From a virus, in IMG/VR virus record IMGVR_UViG_3300011116_000403, positions 1 through 43,294 of that record: DNA of 43,294 nucleotides. One strand, written 5' to 3'. The notes under the pieces were generated by a model. It was not told where the DNA came from. It worked only from the letters and a program-made list of their open reading frames with translations, and did not search any database. The translations under genes were made by a program, and so were the position numbers. Of the stretch, positions 20,455-29,456 are shown piece after piece. Position 1 is the first letter of the stretch; the number at the start of each line of letters is the position of its first letter.

Positions 20455-21114
20455 ATGGCAGAGAAGGCAAAAGAACAATTTGTTGCGGTAATGACAAAAA
20501 TAAGTGAGTTGAAACCTCACCCAAGAAACTACCAACAACACCCAGAAATACAACTGCGTCACATAATAAAGTCAATTGAAACACACGGCTTCTATCGAAA
20601 CATAGTTGTTGCAAATGACAACACAATTTTAGCAGGACACGGCGTAACAGAAGCCGCAACCCGTATGGGATTAGAAGAAGTGCCTGTTATCAAAATGGAT
20701 ATCAGTCCAGATGACCCGCGCGCTATCAAATTACTTACAGGCGATAATGAAATCAATAATCTAGCAATAGTCAATGACAGAATGCTTACCGAATTACTAA
20801 AAGAAGTAATGGGCGATAGCACAATAGGACTAACAGGCACAGGATTTGATGAAGGACAATTAGCAACCTTGCTTATGATTACTCGACCAACTGCTGAGAT
20901 AAAAGATAAAAATGAAGCAGCCGAATGGTTAGGTATGCCAGAGTTTGAAATACAAAACGGACCTTACAAGCAACTTACAGTAAGTTTCACCTGCGAAGAA
21001 GATAGAAAAAAGTTTGCAGAGATACTTGGTTATAGTTTCACAGACAAAACTAAATCTGTGTGGTTTCCCGACAGACCTATGGACGATATTTCCTCAGTAG
21101 CGTTCGAGGGATAG
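20455..21114 (+). CDS. ParB/sulfiredoxin-fold nuclease-like protein, 219 aa
   Basis: GGAGAG precedes the ATG. ISELKPHPRNYQQHPEIQL, HGFYRNIVVANDNTILAGHGVTEAATRMGLEEVPVIKMD is the ParB N-terminal domain with the G-H-G-x-T-E/R box that binds NTP. In phages such domains often sit near DNA-modification genes. It ends just before the glycosyltransferase gene. It may load onto DNA or act in the modification pathway; substrate unknown. Confidence 0.8.
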   Translation: MAEKAKEQFVAVMTKISELKPHPRNYQQHPEIQLRHIIKSIETHGFYRNIVVANDNTILAGHGVTEAATRMGLEEVPVIKMDISPDDPRAIKLLTGDNEINNLAIVNDRMLTELLKEVMGDSTIGLTGTGFDEGQLATLLMITRPTAEIKDKNEAAEWLGMPEFEIQNGPYKQLTVSFTCEEDRKKFAEILGYSFTDKTKSVWFPDRPMDDISSVAFEG

Positions 21115-21115
21115 T

Positions 21116-22033
21116 ATGAGTTTGTTGCCTCAGTTTCCTGTCTATGTAATTAGTAAAGGGCGAGCAGATGTTGGGCTTACCGCTAATTTTCTTATTCGTG
21201 ATGGTGTGCCTTTTCATCTTGTAATCGAGCCGCAAGAAGAAGAAGAATACGCAAAGTATTACGACCGCAAAAAACTACTAATCTTACCTTTTAGCAACTT
21301 AGGCTTAGGTAGTATTCCTGCTCGTAACTGGGTTTGGGAACACTCTAAAGAAGCAGGATATAAGCGTCATTGGATTTTAGATGACAATATCTATAACATT
21401 TATCGTTACTTTAGAGGCAAAAGAGTTCGAACTGCGTCTGGTGCTGCGTTCAAGATTATAGAAGACTTTTCCGAGCGTTACACAAATGTGGCTATTGCTG
21501 GAATGAATTACACAACCTTTGTGGGTCTAGGCGCTAATTCCACCAGCACCAAAATGCCGCCTTTCTATCTGAACACGCATGTTTATTCTTGTTTGCTTAT
21601 ACTTAACGAAATACCACAAAGATGGCGTGGAAGATATAACGAAGATACAGATTTATGCCTACAAGTTCTTGCAGATGGCTTATGTACAGTAGCGTTCAAC
21701 GCGCTTTGCCAACATAAAGTCGCCACAATGACTATGAAAGGCGGCAACGCAGACGAACTTTACAAAGGTGATGGTCGTTTAGAAATGGCTAGAACACTTG
21801 AACGCTCTTGGCCGTATGCAGTTCAGGTAAAAAGAAGATTTGACAGACCACAACATGTTGTTCATAACGCATGGCAAAAGTTTGACACTCCGTTGAAAAG
21901 GCGAGATGATATTGATTGGGAAGCAATTGAATCAAATACTTACGACCTAAAACTGGTTCAAGTAAAAGATGAAATAAAGAGCGAACGAGTGCGTTCCCTG
22001 CTAAGGGAGAGCAACGATGAAATCAAGAAGTAG
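21116..22033 (+). CDS. TET-associated glycosyltransferase family protein, 305 aa
   Basis: The N-terminus (PVYVISKGRADVGLTANFLIRDGVPFHLVIEPQEEEEYAKYY) and the block LGLGSIPARNWVWEH, RHWILDDNIYNI follow the pattern of the TET-associated glycosyltransferase (TAGT) family, a GT-A-like fold with DDN as candidate metal/nucleotide-sugar site. RYNEDTDLCLQVLADG resembles the conserved acidic block. Family members are linked to glycosylation of hydroxymethylated bases in phage DNA. I find no TET dioxygenase or DNA cytosine methylase here, so the acceptor is open. Confidence 0.75.
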   Translation: MSLLPQFPVYVISKGRADVGLTANFLIRDGVPFHLVIEPQEEEEYAKYYDRKKLLILPFSNLGLGSIPARNWVWEHSKEAGYKRHWILDDNIYNIYRYFRGKRVRTASGAAFKIIEDFSERYTNVAIAGMNYTTFVGLGANSTSTKMPPFYLNTHVYSCLLILNEIPQRWRGRYNEDTDLCLQVLADGLCTVAFNALCQHKVATMTMKGGNADELYKGDGRLEMARTLERSWPYAVQVKRRFDRPQHVVHNAWQKFDTPLKRRDDIDWEAIESNTYDLKLVQVKDEIKSERVRSLLRESNDEIKK

Positions 22034-22850
22034 CCTGCTAAATCAATCGCCTGAGTTATCTTTACTACAATTTCAACAAATACTTGTAAGCGAAGGCATA
22101 CAAAACACCGAGCAACTAAAGGAAATCGCCAAACAAACTATCAAGTATCTTGGTGGAAATCACGACGCTCGCAATAGCCTTATGCACGGGCAAATGTTAG
22201 AAACTCGCTGGTATGAATCACTTGCAGCAGGAGTTCCAGACTATTCTGTATATGAAACCGACTACTATTTAGCAGAATTGTGGGCTTGTTGGGTAGTTTA
22301 CTCACGCAGATACCTAAAAGAGATGGAAAAGACGACTTCATTATTGCCTTTAGGAGTTCTTGAAGATATAAGTCCAAGCGTAATAGTAGATGTAGGTTGC
22401 GGCTTTGGTTATACGACTGCAAGCCTTAAACAACTCTTTCCTAATGCAAGAGTTTATGGCACAAACTTACCCGACACCTTGCAGTATAGAGTCGCAAGCC
22501 GTATGGCTGAGATGTACGACTTTACTCTTGTGCCTGATGTTTCTTACATTTCAGAACAAGCGGACTTAGTATTTGCCTCAGAGTATTTCGAGCACTTTCC
22601 TGAGCCTATTACTCATCTAGAAAGCATAATCGCGGCGATAAAGCCTAAATCTTGGCTAATTGCTAATGCGTTTACAGCACAAGCGATAGGACACTTTACA
22701 AGTTATCTTGTAAACGGTGCGCCTGCGAACGGAAAAATAACAAGCAAAGTATTCGCCAACACGCTAAAGCGTTACGGATATGAGAAGATTAGAACTAAAC
22801 TATGGAACAATCGCCCTTCCTACTGGAAGAAAATTACTAATGGCGCGTAA
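22017..22850 (+). CDS. Class I SAM-dependent methyltransferase, 277 aa
   Basis: Residues 123-135 (VIVDVGCGFGYTT) are SAM motif I. RVYGTNLPDT and DLVFASEYFEHFPEPI are motifs II and IV. The layout is that of small-molecule or sugar methyltransferases and not of DNA base methylases (no DPPY or PC motif). The N-terminal helical region contains LMHGQMLETRWYESL. It overlaps the glycosyltransferase gene by 17 bases, suggesting a shared pathway such as methylation of the transferred sugar. Confidence 0.75.
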   Translation: MKSRSSLLNQSPELSLLQFQQILVSEGIQNTEQLKEIAKQTIKYLGGNHDARNSLMHGQMLETRWYESLAAGVPDYSVYETDYYLAELWACWVVYSRRYLKEMEKTTSLLPLGVLEDISPSVIVDVGCGFGYTTASLKQLFPNARVYGTNLPDTLQYRVASRMAEMYDFTLVPDVSYISEQADLVFASEYFEHFPEPITHLESIIAAIKPKSWLIANAFTAQAIGHFTSYLVNGAPANGKITSKVFANTLKRYGYEKIRTKLWNNRPSYWKKITNGA

Positions 22851-23325
22851 GTTAAAAATAACTCAGGACATAGTAGATAAGATTTGTCTTGCTATTCGCG
22901 CAGGAAACTACGCTAAAGTATCTGCAGAGATGGCAGGAATAGGTGAAACAACCTACTATCGCTGGCTGGAAGAAGGACAAAAAGAAGGCGCTCGCAAAGA
23001 ATATCGGGAGTTCTGGGAGTCAATCAAGCGTGCTGAAGCCGATGCTGAAGTTGCTGCTGTTGCACTAATAAGACAAGCAGCGAACAATGGAACTTGGCAA
23101 GCCGCAAGTTGGCTATTGGAAAGAAAACATGGCGAACGCTGGGGTCGGAATGATAAGTTACGACAAGAAATAACAGGTGCGAATGGTGCTCCTGTGGCAC
23201 TAACTATTGAAGAAGCGAAGAAGGCAGTCTTAGCATTCTTAGATGAGGGCGATTCAACAAATGAGTTTATCAATACGGGAACAGATACAACGCAAACCGA
23301 AAGTGGAACAACAGCGTTGGATTGA
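22840..23325 (+). CDS. terS: Terminase small subunit, 161 aa
   Basis: The ATG at 22840 lies in the end of the methyltransferase gene; the longer frame from 22780 is not needed. ITQDIVDKICLAIRAGNYAKVSAEMAGIGETTYYRWLEEGQ is the DNA-binding helix-turn-helix. The central part is a helical oligomerisation region (AEVAAVALIRQAANNGTWQAASWLLERKHGERWGRN). It recognises the packaging site and regulates the large subunit, whose gene overlaps the end of this one. Confidence 0.85.
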   Translation: MARKLKITQDIVDKICLAIRAGNYAKVSAEMAGIGETTYYRWLEEGQKEGARKEYREFWESIKRAEADAEVAAVALIRQAANNGTWQAASWLLERKHGERWGRNDKLRQEITGANGAPVALTIEEAKKAVLAFLDEGDSTNEFINTGTDTTQTESGTTALD

Positions 23326-24688
23326 AGCACAACCGACTGAATTAGTCCGCGAATTATCACGCAAGCCTTGGTGGTATATCGGCAGACCTGAACAACAAGA
23401 ACCAGAAGGCGATTGGCTTATTTGGCTTATTCTTTCAGGACGCGGTTGGGGAAAAACACGCACAGGTGGCGAATGGTTAGCAAAACAAATCATTGAACAC
23501 CCAGTTGCAGATGATGGCGCACCAACACAATGGGCAATAATTGCTCCGCGTTTTAGTGATACAAAAAATGTGTGCGTTGAAGGTCCATCAGGATTTTTGA
23601 AAGCGTTACAACATAAAGGACTAGTCGCTGATACTGACTACATCTATAACAAATCGTCATACAAAATAGTTTTCAAAGCAGGACAAGTTGTTCATATGTT
23701 TGGTGCAGATTCACCTGACGCTGGACGCGGATTGAACCTTTCAGGTGCGTGGCTAGATGAATTGGCTATGTGGCCTTATCCCTATGAAACTTGGACAGAA
23801 GGTTTAGCACCTGCACTTCGTATTGGAATTCGACCACGAGTTGTAGTTACTACAACACCAAAGCCAATCAAACTTCTTCGCGATTGGACTTCGCGTTCAG
23901 ATGGCTCAGTTCATGTTACACGGGGTTCAACATTTGATAACTCCAAGAACTTGTCTGCAACTGCGCTCGCGGAACTTAAAGCGAGATATGAAGGCACTCG
24001 CACAGGAAGGCAAGAATTATATGGCGAACTTCTTGATGCCGCCGAAGGTGCATTATGGACTCGCAATTGGATAGAAGAAACTCGTATCACACCCGATAAG
24101 GTTCCAGCACTTTATCGAATTGTTGTTGCGATTGACCCTGCGGTTACAAGCGGAGAAGACTCAGATGAAACAGGAATTGTTACGGCAGGACTTGCTAACA
24201 ACGGACACTTCTATGTCCTCGCTGATGATACTTTACGGGCTACTCCAAATGAATGGGGAAAAAAGGCAGTTGAGGCATTTAGAAAATGGAAAGCAGATAG
24301 AATTATTGCCGAAACAAATAACGGCGGCGATATGGTCATCATGGTATTACAGCAAGTAGATAGAAATATCCCTGTGACTAAAGTTCACGCAACACGCGGT
24401 AAGCGTATGCGAGCAGAACCTATCTCTGCGCTTTACGAACAAATGAGAGTTCATCATGTTGGAGCGTTTCCTGAAATGGAAGACCAAATGGTGATGTGGA
24501 CACCTGATTCATCTGATTCACCTGATAGGCTTGATGCGTTGGTTTGGGCTTTGACAGAGTTGAAGGATAATGCAGTCGCACATACAAGTCTTGCAAGTAT
24601 GGCTATAATCTGCGCAGGTTGTCAAATGCCTAACTTGAAAACAGCAAAGATTTGTCAATACTGTAATGGTTCTTTGAATGGAGAATAA
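23261..24688 (+). CDS. terL: Terminase large subunit with C-terminal zinc ribbon, 475 aa
   Basis: The ATG at 23261 has GAGGG upstream; an in-frame ATG at 23243 does not. Walker A is LSGRGWGKT (K about 65), Walker B is GAWLDELAMW (about 165), and TTTPKP is the coupling motif. The nuclease acidic residues lie in AIDPAV (about 292), IIAETNNGGD (about 350) and SPDRLDALVWAL (about 423). After the nuclease the protein ends with CAGC...CQYC, a zinc ribbon that is not a standard part of terminases. It powers DNA packaging and cuts concatemers. Confidence 0.92.
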   Translation: MSLSIREQIQRKPKVEQQRWIEAQPTELVRELSRKPWWYIGRPEQQEPEGDWLIWLILSGRGWGKTRTGGEWLAKQIIEHPVADDGAPTQWAIIAPRFSDTKNVCVEGPSGFLKALQHKGLVADTDYIYNKSSYKIVFKAGQVVHMFGADSPDAGRGLNLSGAWLDELAMWPYPYETWTEGLAPALRIGIRPRVVVTTTPKPIKLLRDWTSRSDGSVHVTRGSTFDNSKNLSATALAELKARYEGTRTGRQELYGELLDAAEGALWTRNWIEETRITPDKVPALYRIVVAIDPAVTSGEDSDETGIVTAGLANNGHFYVLADDTLRATPNEWGKKAVEAFRKWKADRIIAETNNGGDMVIMVLQQVDRNIPVTKVHATRGKRMRAEPISALYEQMRVHHVGAFPEMEDQMVMWTPDSSDSPDRLDALVWALTELKDNAVAHTSLASMAIICAGCQMPNLKTAKICQYCNGSLNGE

Positions 24689-25045
24689 GTGGCAGTCACA
24701 TATAACACCACAATAGACCAAGGTGCAGACTGGTATCTCAATGTTACTTACAACGACCCAAGCGGCACTCCTATTGACATAACTGGCTACACGGCATCAA
24801 TGCAGATGCGTACTTCACCTTTAGCAACAACAGCAGTATTAACTTTAGATGATGTCACTGGTATTACAATTACTGGCGCATCAGGATTGTTAGAATTACA
24901 CGCAACAGCAACAGATACAGCAGCGATTACAAATGGTAGGTATTCTTATGATTTAGAAATTACCTCACCCCCATCACCAGTAGTTGTTACGCGTCTAATC
25001 GAAGGCACTATTATCGTAAGTCCGCAGACAACAAGGACGCCATGA
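24689..25045 (+). CDS. Small structural protein, possible head fibre or decoration protein, 118 aa
   Basis: GTG start at 24689 with GGAG close by. The sequence (TIDQGADWYLNVTYNDPSGTP, IDITGYTASMQMRTSP) is the all-beta type common in phage structural proteins, often encoded near the terminase and portal. The next gene overlaps it by ATGA. A virion role is likely from context. Confidence 0.6.
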   Translation: MAVTYNTTIDQGADWYLNVTYNDPSGTPIDITGYTASMQMRTSPLATTAVLTLDDVTGITITGASGLLELHATATDTAAITNGRYSYDLEITSPPSPVVVTRLIEGTIIVSPQTTRTP

Positions 25046-25341
25046 CCGATATTATTGTAATTCAACCTGTTGCTCCAATTATTGAAGTTCAACCTGTTGT
25101 TCCAATTATTGAAGTAACCACTCCAGGTCCACAAGGTCCCGCAGTTGTTGTTTCCTACACTCATACACAAGCAGTACCAAGTGCAGTATGGACTATTAAT
25201 CATAATTTAGGCTTTAATCCTATTTCGGTAGTATTAGATTCAAGCGGAACACAATGCGAAGGCACAACAAGTTATCCAACAACAAACCAGATGGTGATAA
25301 CCTTTACAGGTGCATTTGCTGGCGTCGCATACATAGTCTAG
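25042..25341 (+). CDS. Small fibre-like protein with PIIEV repeats, 99 aa
   Basis: The N-terminus repeats QPVAPIIEV then QPVVPIIEV, followed by a short collagen-like TPGPQGPA. The C-terminal domain (VWTINHNLGFNPISVVLDSS, MVITFTGAFAGVAYIV) closely resembles the C-terminal domain of the next protein (THNLGTRDVIVSVYD). This suggests a shared trimeric tip domain. It overlaps the preceding gene by ATGA. Probably a short head fibre. Confidence 0.6.
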   Translation: MTDIIVIQPVAPIIEVQPVVPIIEVTTPGPQGPAVVVSYTHTQAVPSAVWTINHNLGFNPISVVLDSSGTQCEGTTSYPTTNQMVITFTGAFAGVAYIV

Positions 25342-25350
25342 GAGAAATAA

Positions 25351-26730
25351 ATGGCTCGTAAGTTTTTGGTCAGTATTGACCTTAACAAAAATGAATTACA
25401 AAATGCAGTAATCCAAAACCTTGCGACTGCACCCGCTTTACCTACTGCTGGACAGATTTACTACAACACAGTTGATAATCAACTCTATATTTACAACGGT
25501 ACGCGCTGGGAAGTTGCTGGTAATGCCGTTTTATCAGGTTTATTAGCAAGCCGTCCTAGTGCCGCAACTGTTGATGCTGGAACAATTTACTATGCCACCG
25601 ACACTTATCTTTTCTATTACTCAGACGGTTCTACTTGGACGCAGACAAATGCGTTCGGTGCAGTAACAGCACAAACAACTTATGGTGCCGCAAGCGGTAA
25701 CGGTTCCGCAACCACTTATGCTCGCAACGACCACACACACGGAACTCCGTCACTTGGAACATCAACTCCCAACGCAATTAGCGGAGCAGCAAGCAGCGCA
25801 GGTTCAGCAACAGTTCCATCTAAAGAAGACCACACGCACGCATTTACTCCTTCACAAGATTTATCAATGGCGACATACAAGATTACAAGTCTTGGAACTC
25901 CCGCTTCAGGAAGTGATGCTGCAACAAAAGATTATGTTGACGGCGTAGCACAAGGTTTAGATATCAAAGCATCTTGCCGTGTAGCAACAGTAGTCGCAGG
26001 AACACTTGCTACTTCTTTTGCCGCAGGTCAAGTAGTTGATGGCATAACACTTGTTGCTGCAGATAGAATTCTTATCAAGAATCAAGTTGCTGGTTCAACA
26101 AATGGTATTTATACTGTCAATTCATCAGGCGCCCCTACTCGTTCAACTGATGCTGACACATCTGCTGAAGTTACTAGCGGTATGTTTACTTTTATTGAAG
26201 AAGGCACAGTCAATAATTCAACAAGTTGGGTATTAACTACACCAAATCCAATTACACTTGGAACAACTGCACTTACCTTTACACAATTTTCTGGCGCAGG
26301 AACTTATACCGCGTCTAATGGCGTATTGCTTACAGGTTCTAACTTTACTTTTGCTCCACGCGCTAACTATGGATTACAGACAGGTGCAAGCGGCGCAGAA
26401 ATCAAACTTGCTACTACATCAGGTCTAAATATAACTTCTGATTTAGCCGTAGGTGCTGGAAACGGTATTTCTGTTCTTACTAATACTGTTGCGATTAATA
26501 GTGCAGTTGTAGTATCTAAATATGCAGCAAGCATAGGTGATGGTGCCGCCACTTCATACACAGTTACACATAATCTAGGAACTCGTGATGTGATTGTTTC
26601 TGTTTATGATAATTCAAGTCCATACGCAGAAGTGATTACTGATGTTGCACACACAACAACTAATACTGTTACTATCGCATTCTCTGTAGCACCAACTTCA
26701 AATCAATATCGTGTAGTAGTACACGCTTAG
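25351..26730 (+). CDS. Head-fibre or tail-fibre-like protein, 459 aa
   Basis: AGGAG precedes the ATG. The protein has two IYYNTVDNQLYIYNGTRWEV-like modules. YARNDHTHG and KEDHTHAF repeats follow, then ATKDYVDGVAQGLDIKASCR with RILIKNQVAG...NGIYTV and SWVLTTPNPITLGTTALTF. These are standard fibre segments. The C-terminal domain resembles that of the 25042 gene. Its place between terminase and portal suggests attachment to the head, not the tail. Confidence 0.7.
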   Translation: MARKFLVSIDLNKNELQNAVIQNLATAPALPTAGQIYYNTVDNQLYIYNGTRWEVAGNAVLSGLLASRPSAATVDAGTIYYATDTYLFYYSDGSTWTQTNAFGAVTAQTTYGAASGNGSATTYARNDHTHGTPSLGTSTPNAISGAASSAGSATVPSKEDHTHAFTPSQDLSMATYKITSLGTPASGSDAATKDYVDGVAQGLDIKASCRVATVVAGTLATSFAAGQVVDGITLVAADRILIKNQVAGSTNGIYTVNSSGAPTRSTDADTSAEVTSGMFTFIEEGTVNNSTSWVLTTPNPITLGTTALTFTQFSGAGTYTASNGVLLTGSNFTFAPRANYGLQTGASGAEIKLATTSGLNITSDLAVGAGNGISVLTNTVAINSAVVVSKYAASIGDGAATSYTVTHNLGTRDVIVSVYDNSSPYAEVITDVAHTTTNTVTIAFSVAPTSNQYRVVVHA

Positions 26731-26740
26731 GGGGCAACGC

Positions 26741-28615
26741 GTGGGTCTATTTGATAGATTTGCTAGAGCAGTTGCCGCAGAATTAGAAAAGGCTCCGCGC
26801 CTTCCATCTGGTTCTGTGACAATGACGGAATCAGAAATGGTTTCACGCTCTGGAGTAATGAATCAACAATACGGTTCTGCGGTTGCGCTTCCGCGTAATG
26901 CGATATGGCCTAACGTTCCATTCAATCCTGGAAACCCTCTTATTCCTGGAGCAATAAATCCTGTAAGGGAAGATGGACGCGCTGACCCACGCCGTTATGA
27001 ATATCAAGTCGCACAGAACATCAATATCACTCCGACAAAACTTATTCCCTTTACAACACTTCGCCAAACAGCAGACCAAGTAGATATTATTCGCCGTTGT
27101 TTGGAAGTAGTAAAGAATAAATTAGGCAGTATGGATTGGGATATTATTTTGTCCGATGATGCTTCTGAAAGAATTGCTGCTAATTCAGACAAAGACCATG
27201 TTCGTGCGATGGCAGAAGCACGCGCTGAATTTACAGATGAAATAGCACGCCTGCGTAATTTTTGGGAGCAACCAGATAAGCAAAATGGATACACTTGGCA
27301 AGATTGGCTAAACATCTCGCTTGAAGATATTTTAGTGCTTGATGCTTGGGCTATTTGGCCACAACAATCCGTTGGCGGAGAACTTTACGGCTTTCAGATA
27401 TTAGACGCCTCAACTATCAAACCTCTTATTGACGACAGAGGTATGCGTCCAATGGCACCAAATCCTGCATTTCAACAAATTCTATTTGGCTTTCCTCGTT
27501 CAGAGTTTATGGCAACAAATGAAGTTGAAGATGCTGATGGAGAATTTACCGCAGACGAATTAGCCTATTTAGTTCGCAACCGCAGAACTTGGACTGTGTA
27601 TGGGTTTAGTCCAGTAGAGCGAGCGCTACCTTTAGCAGACATTTATCTTCGTCGTCAAGACTGGATTCGCAAAGAATACACAGACGGAGTTACTCCTGAA
27701 TTGATGATGGAAACCGACGCGAACTTTGGTAACAATCCAGACATGATTCGCGCTTACGAAAATATCTACAATGACGATTTAGCAGGGCAGACCGCTCAGC
27801 GTATGCGTGTGCGTATTCTTCCAGCAGGCTTCAAACCTATTCAGTTTGATGGCTACGGTGAAAAGTTCAAAGATGTATTAGACAACTATTTGATAACAAG
27901 CATCTGTGGACACTTTGGAGTTCTTCCAAGTGAAATCGGATTTAGCGGTTCAGGCTCACTAGGCGCTAGCGGCTTACAACAAGGCGAAACTTCATCAGGC
28001 GAGGCTATTGGTATTGCACCTTTGGCTAACTGGTTGAGTAAGCAAATTACAAATCTTTCTTATACCTTTTTAGGCATGTCGCGTGAATTAGAATTCAAGA
28101 TTGTGTTTGAGTCTAAGGTAGATACTGAAGGCGAAGCACGCAAAGTAGATATTGAACTTAAAAACGGTGGTAGAACAGTAAACGAAGCACGCAGCAATAT
28201 GGGGCTTCCGCTACTTGATACGCCACAGGCAGATATGCCTATGCTTTATGCAGGCACAGGACTTTATTTCTTATCACCAGACGGGATTATAGATGCAGCA
28301 ACGGCCAGCGGTGCTTCGGCTCTTAGTGGCGAGGACGCAACTCCTGTCGCAGACACACTTACAATCGGAAATAAACCAGAAACTGAAACAGGAAAGCCTG
28401 AAGCAGAAGTGGTTGAGGAAGCGCCGACTAAAGAAACTGATAAGGCTACTGAAGAAGTTCGAAAGTTTCTAAGATGGATACGCAAAGGCAATTTCAAGCG
28501 TTCATTTAGTTTTGAAACTATTGAACCAGATTACGCCGAAGTGCTAAACAAATATGTAGGCATAGGCGACTTAGAATCTGCTCGTTGGTATGCTGAAAGA
28601 TATTTAGGGCTGTAA
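26741..28615 (+). CDS. Portal protein, 624 aa
   Basis: GTG start at 26741 with AGGGGGC upstream. The portal fold is indicated by FTTLRQTADQVDIIRRCLEVV, LEDILVLDAWAIWPQ, RRTWTVYGFSPVERALPLADIYLRRQDW, and ITSICGHFGVLPSEIGFSGSGSLGASGLQQGE. The latter is a characteristic portal segment. A Pro/Glu-rich disordered linker near 545-580 precedes a basic C-terminal domain. It forms the dodecameric DNA channel at the head vertex. Confidence 0.9.
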   Translation: MGLFDRFARAVAAELEKAPRLPSGSVTMTESEMVSRSGVMNQQYGSAVALPRNAIWPNVPFNPGNPLIPGAINPVREDGRADPRRYEYQVAQNINITPTKLIPFTTLRQTADQVDIIRRCLEVVKNKLGSMDWDIILSDDASERIAANSDKDHVRAMAEARAEFTDEIARLRNFWEQPDKQNGYTWQDWLNISLEDILVLDAWAIWPQQSVGGELYGFQILDASTIKPLIDDRGMRPMAPNPAFQQILFGFPRSEFMATNEVEDADGEFTADELAYLVRNRRTWTVYGFSPVERALPLADIYLRRQDWIRKEYTDGVTPELMMETDANFGNNPDMIRAYENIYNDDLAGQTAQRMRVRILPAGFKPIQFDGYGEKFKDVLDNYLITSICGHFGVLPSEIGFSGSGSLGASGLQQGETSSGEAIGIAPLANWLSKQITNLSYTFLGMSRELEFKIVFESKVDTEGEARKVDIELKNGGRTVNEARSNMGLPLLDTPQADMPMLYAGTGLYFLSPDGIIDAATASGASALSGEDATPVADTLTIGNKPETETGKPEAEVVEEAPTKETDKATEEVRKFLRWIRKGNFKRSFSFETIEPDYAEVLNKYVGIGDLESARWYAERYLGL

Positions 28616-29442
28616 TGAAGCCAAATCGGACGCGACTAAAAACTCAATTCGCCGTTCGCCATGCTCGTTCAATACGGCTAGGAATCAAAGACATGTTCTC
28701 TATTGAGGACATTTTGAATTCTTGGTACTCATTACATCACCCAGACGCACATCAACAAACTGAAATATCTACCACAAATGCAAGAGATTGGGCTAAAGTC
28801 TATATCAACAGGGTTGATACAAGCCGACTCAACTCCGCACTTGCAAGAATTTATGCAGACGCTTACACGCTTGGAGTGGATGTAACTACTTATGAATTAG
28901 CGCGAGCGCTAGGAATACACAAAGCCGCTCCAAGTCGAAAAGAACTTTCCAACGCTCTCAAAATAGACTGGGATAATTGGAAGCCAGGAAATAGAGCCGC
29001 AGCAAACCTAGTAAACCCGCCAAATGCCCTTAGACGCCTTTTAGACAGTCGTGGAGTTACGATACAAGGAATCAATAACACCACACTAAATCGCATCGGC
29101 ACACGCCTTGCTGATGGTCTAAATGCAGGTGTTTCGCGCAAGGAAATGGCTAAACTTGTCAATGAAGTTCTTGATGATTCAGAAAGAGCGCTTGTAATTG
29201 CAGGCACAGAAATGGCTTCGGCAGTTGTGCAGGCAAGCAAAGAACTCTATGCTGACTCAGGTGTTGAACAAATAGAATGGCTTGCGTCTAATCCTTGTGA
29301 TGAATGTCAAGAAAATAATGACCAATCTCCCATTGGTATCGATGAACAATGGATAAATGGCGACCCACCTGTTCACCCAAATTGTTTCTGTGACATAGCA
29401 CCTTATGTGGTAGATACGCAATTACTAAATGAAGATAACTAA
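28615..29442 (+). CDS. Head morphogenesis protein (Mu F / SPP1 gp7-like), 275 aa
   Basis: The stop and start share one base with the portal gene (TAATG). The C-terminal segment VEQIEWLASNPCDECQENNDQ, INGDPPVHPNCFCDI is the zinc-like C-D-E-C...H-P-N-C-x-C signature of the Mu F / gp7 family, minor head proteins that associate with the portal and are ejected with DNA. The preceding region is helical. Confidence 0.85.
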   Translation: MKPNRTRLKTQFAVRHARSIRLGIKDMFSIEDILNSWYSLHHPDAHQQTEISTTNARDWAKVYINRVDTSRLNSALARIYADAYTLGVDVTTYELARALGIHKAAPSRKELSNALKIDWDNWKPGNRAAANLVNPPNALRRLLDSRGVTIQGINNTTLNRIGTRLADGLNAGVSRKEMAKLVNEVLDDSERALVIAGTEMASAVVQASKELYADSGVEQIEWLASNPCDECQENNDQSPIGIDEQWINGDPPVHPNCFCDIAPYVVDTQLLNEDN

Positions 29443-29456
29443 AGTAAAGGACAACA

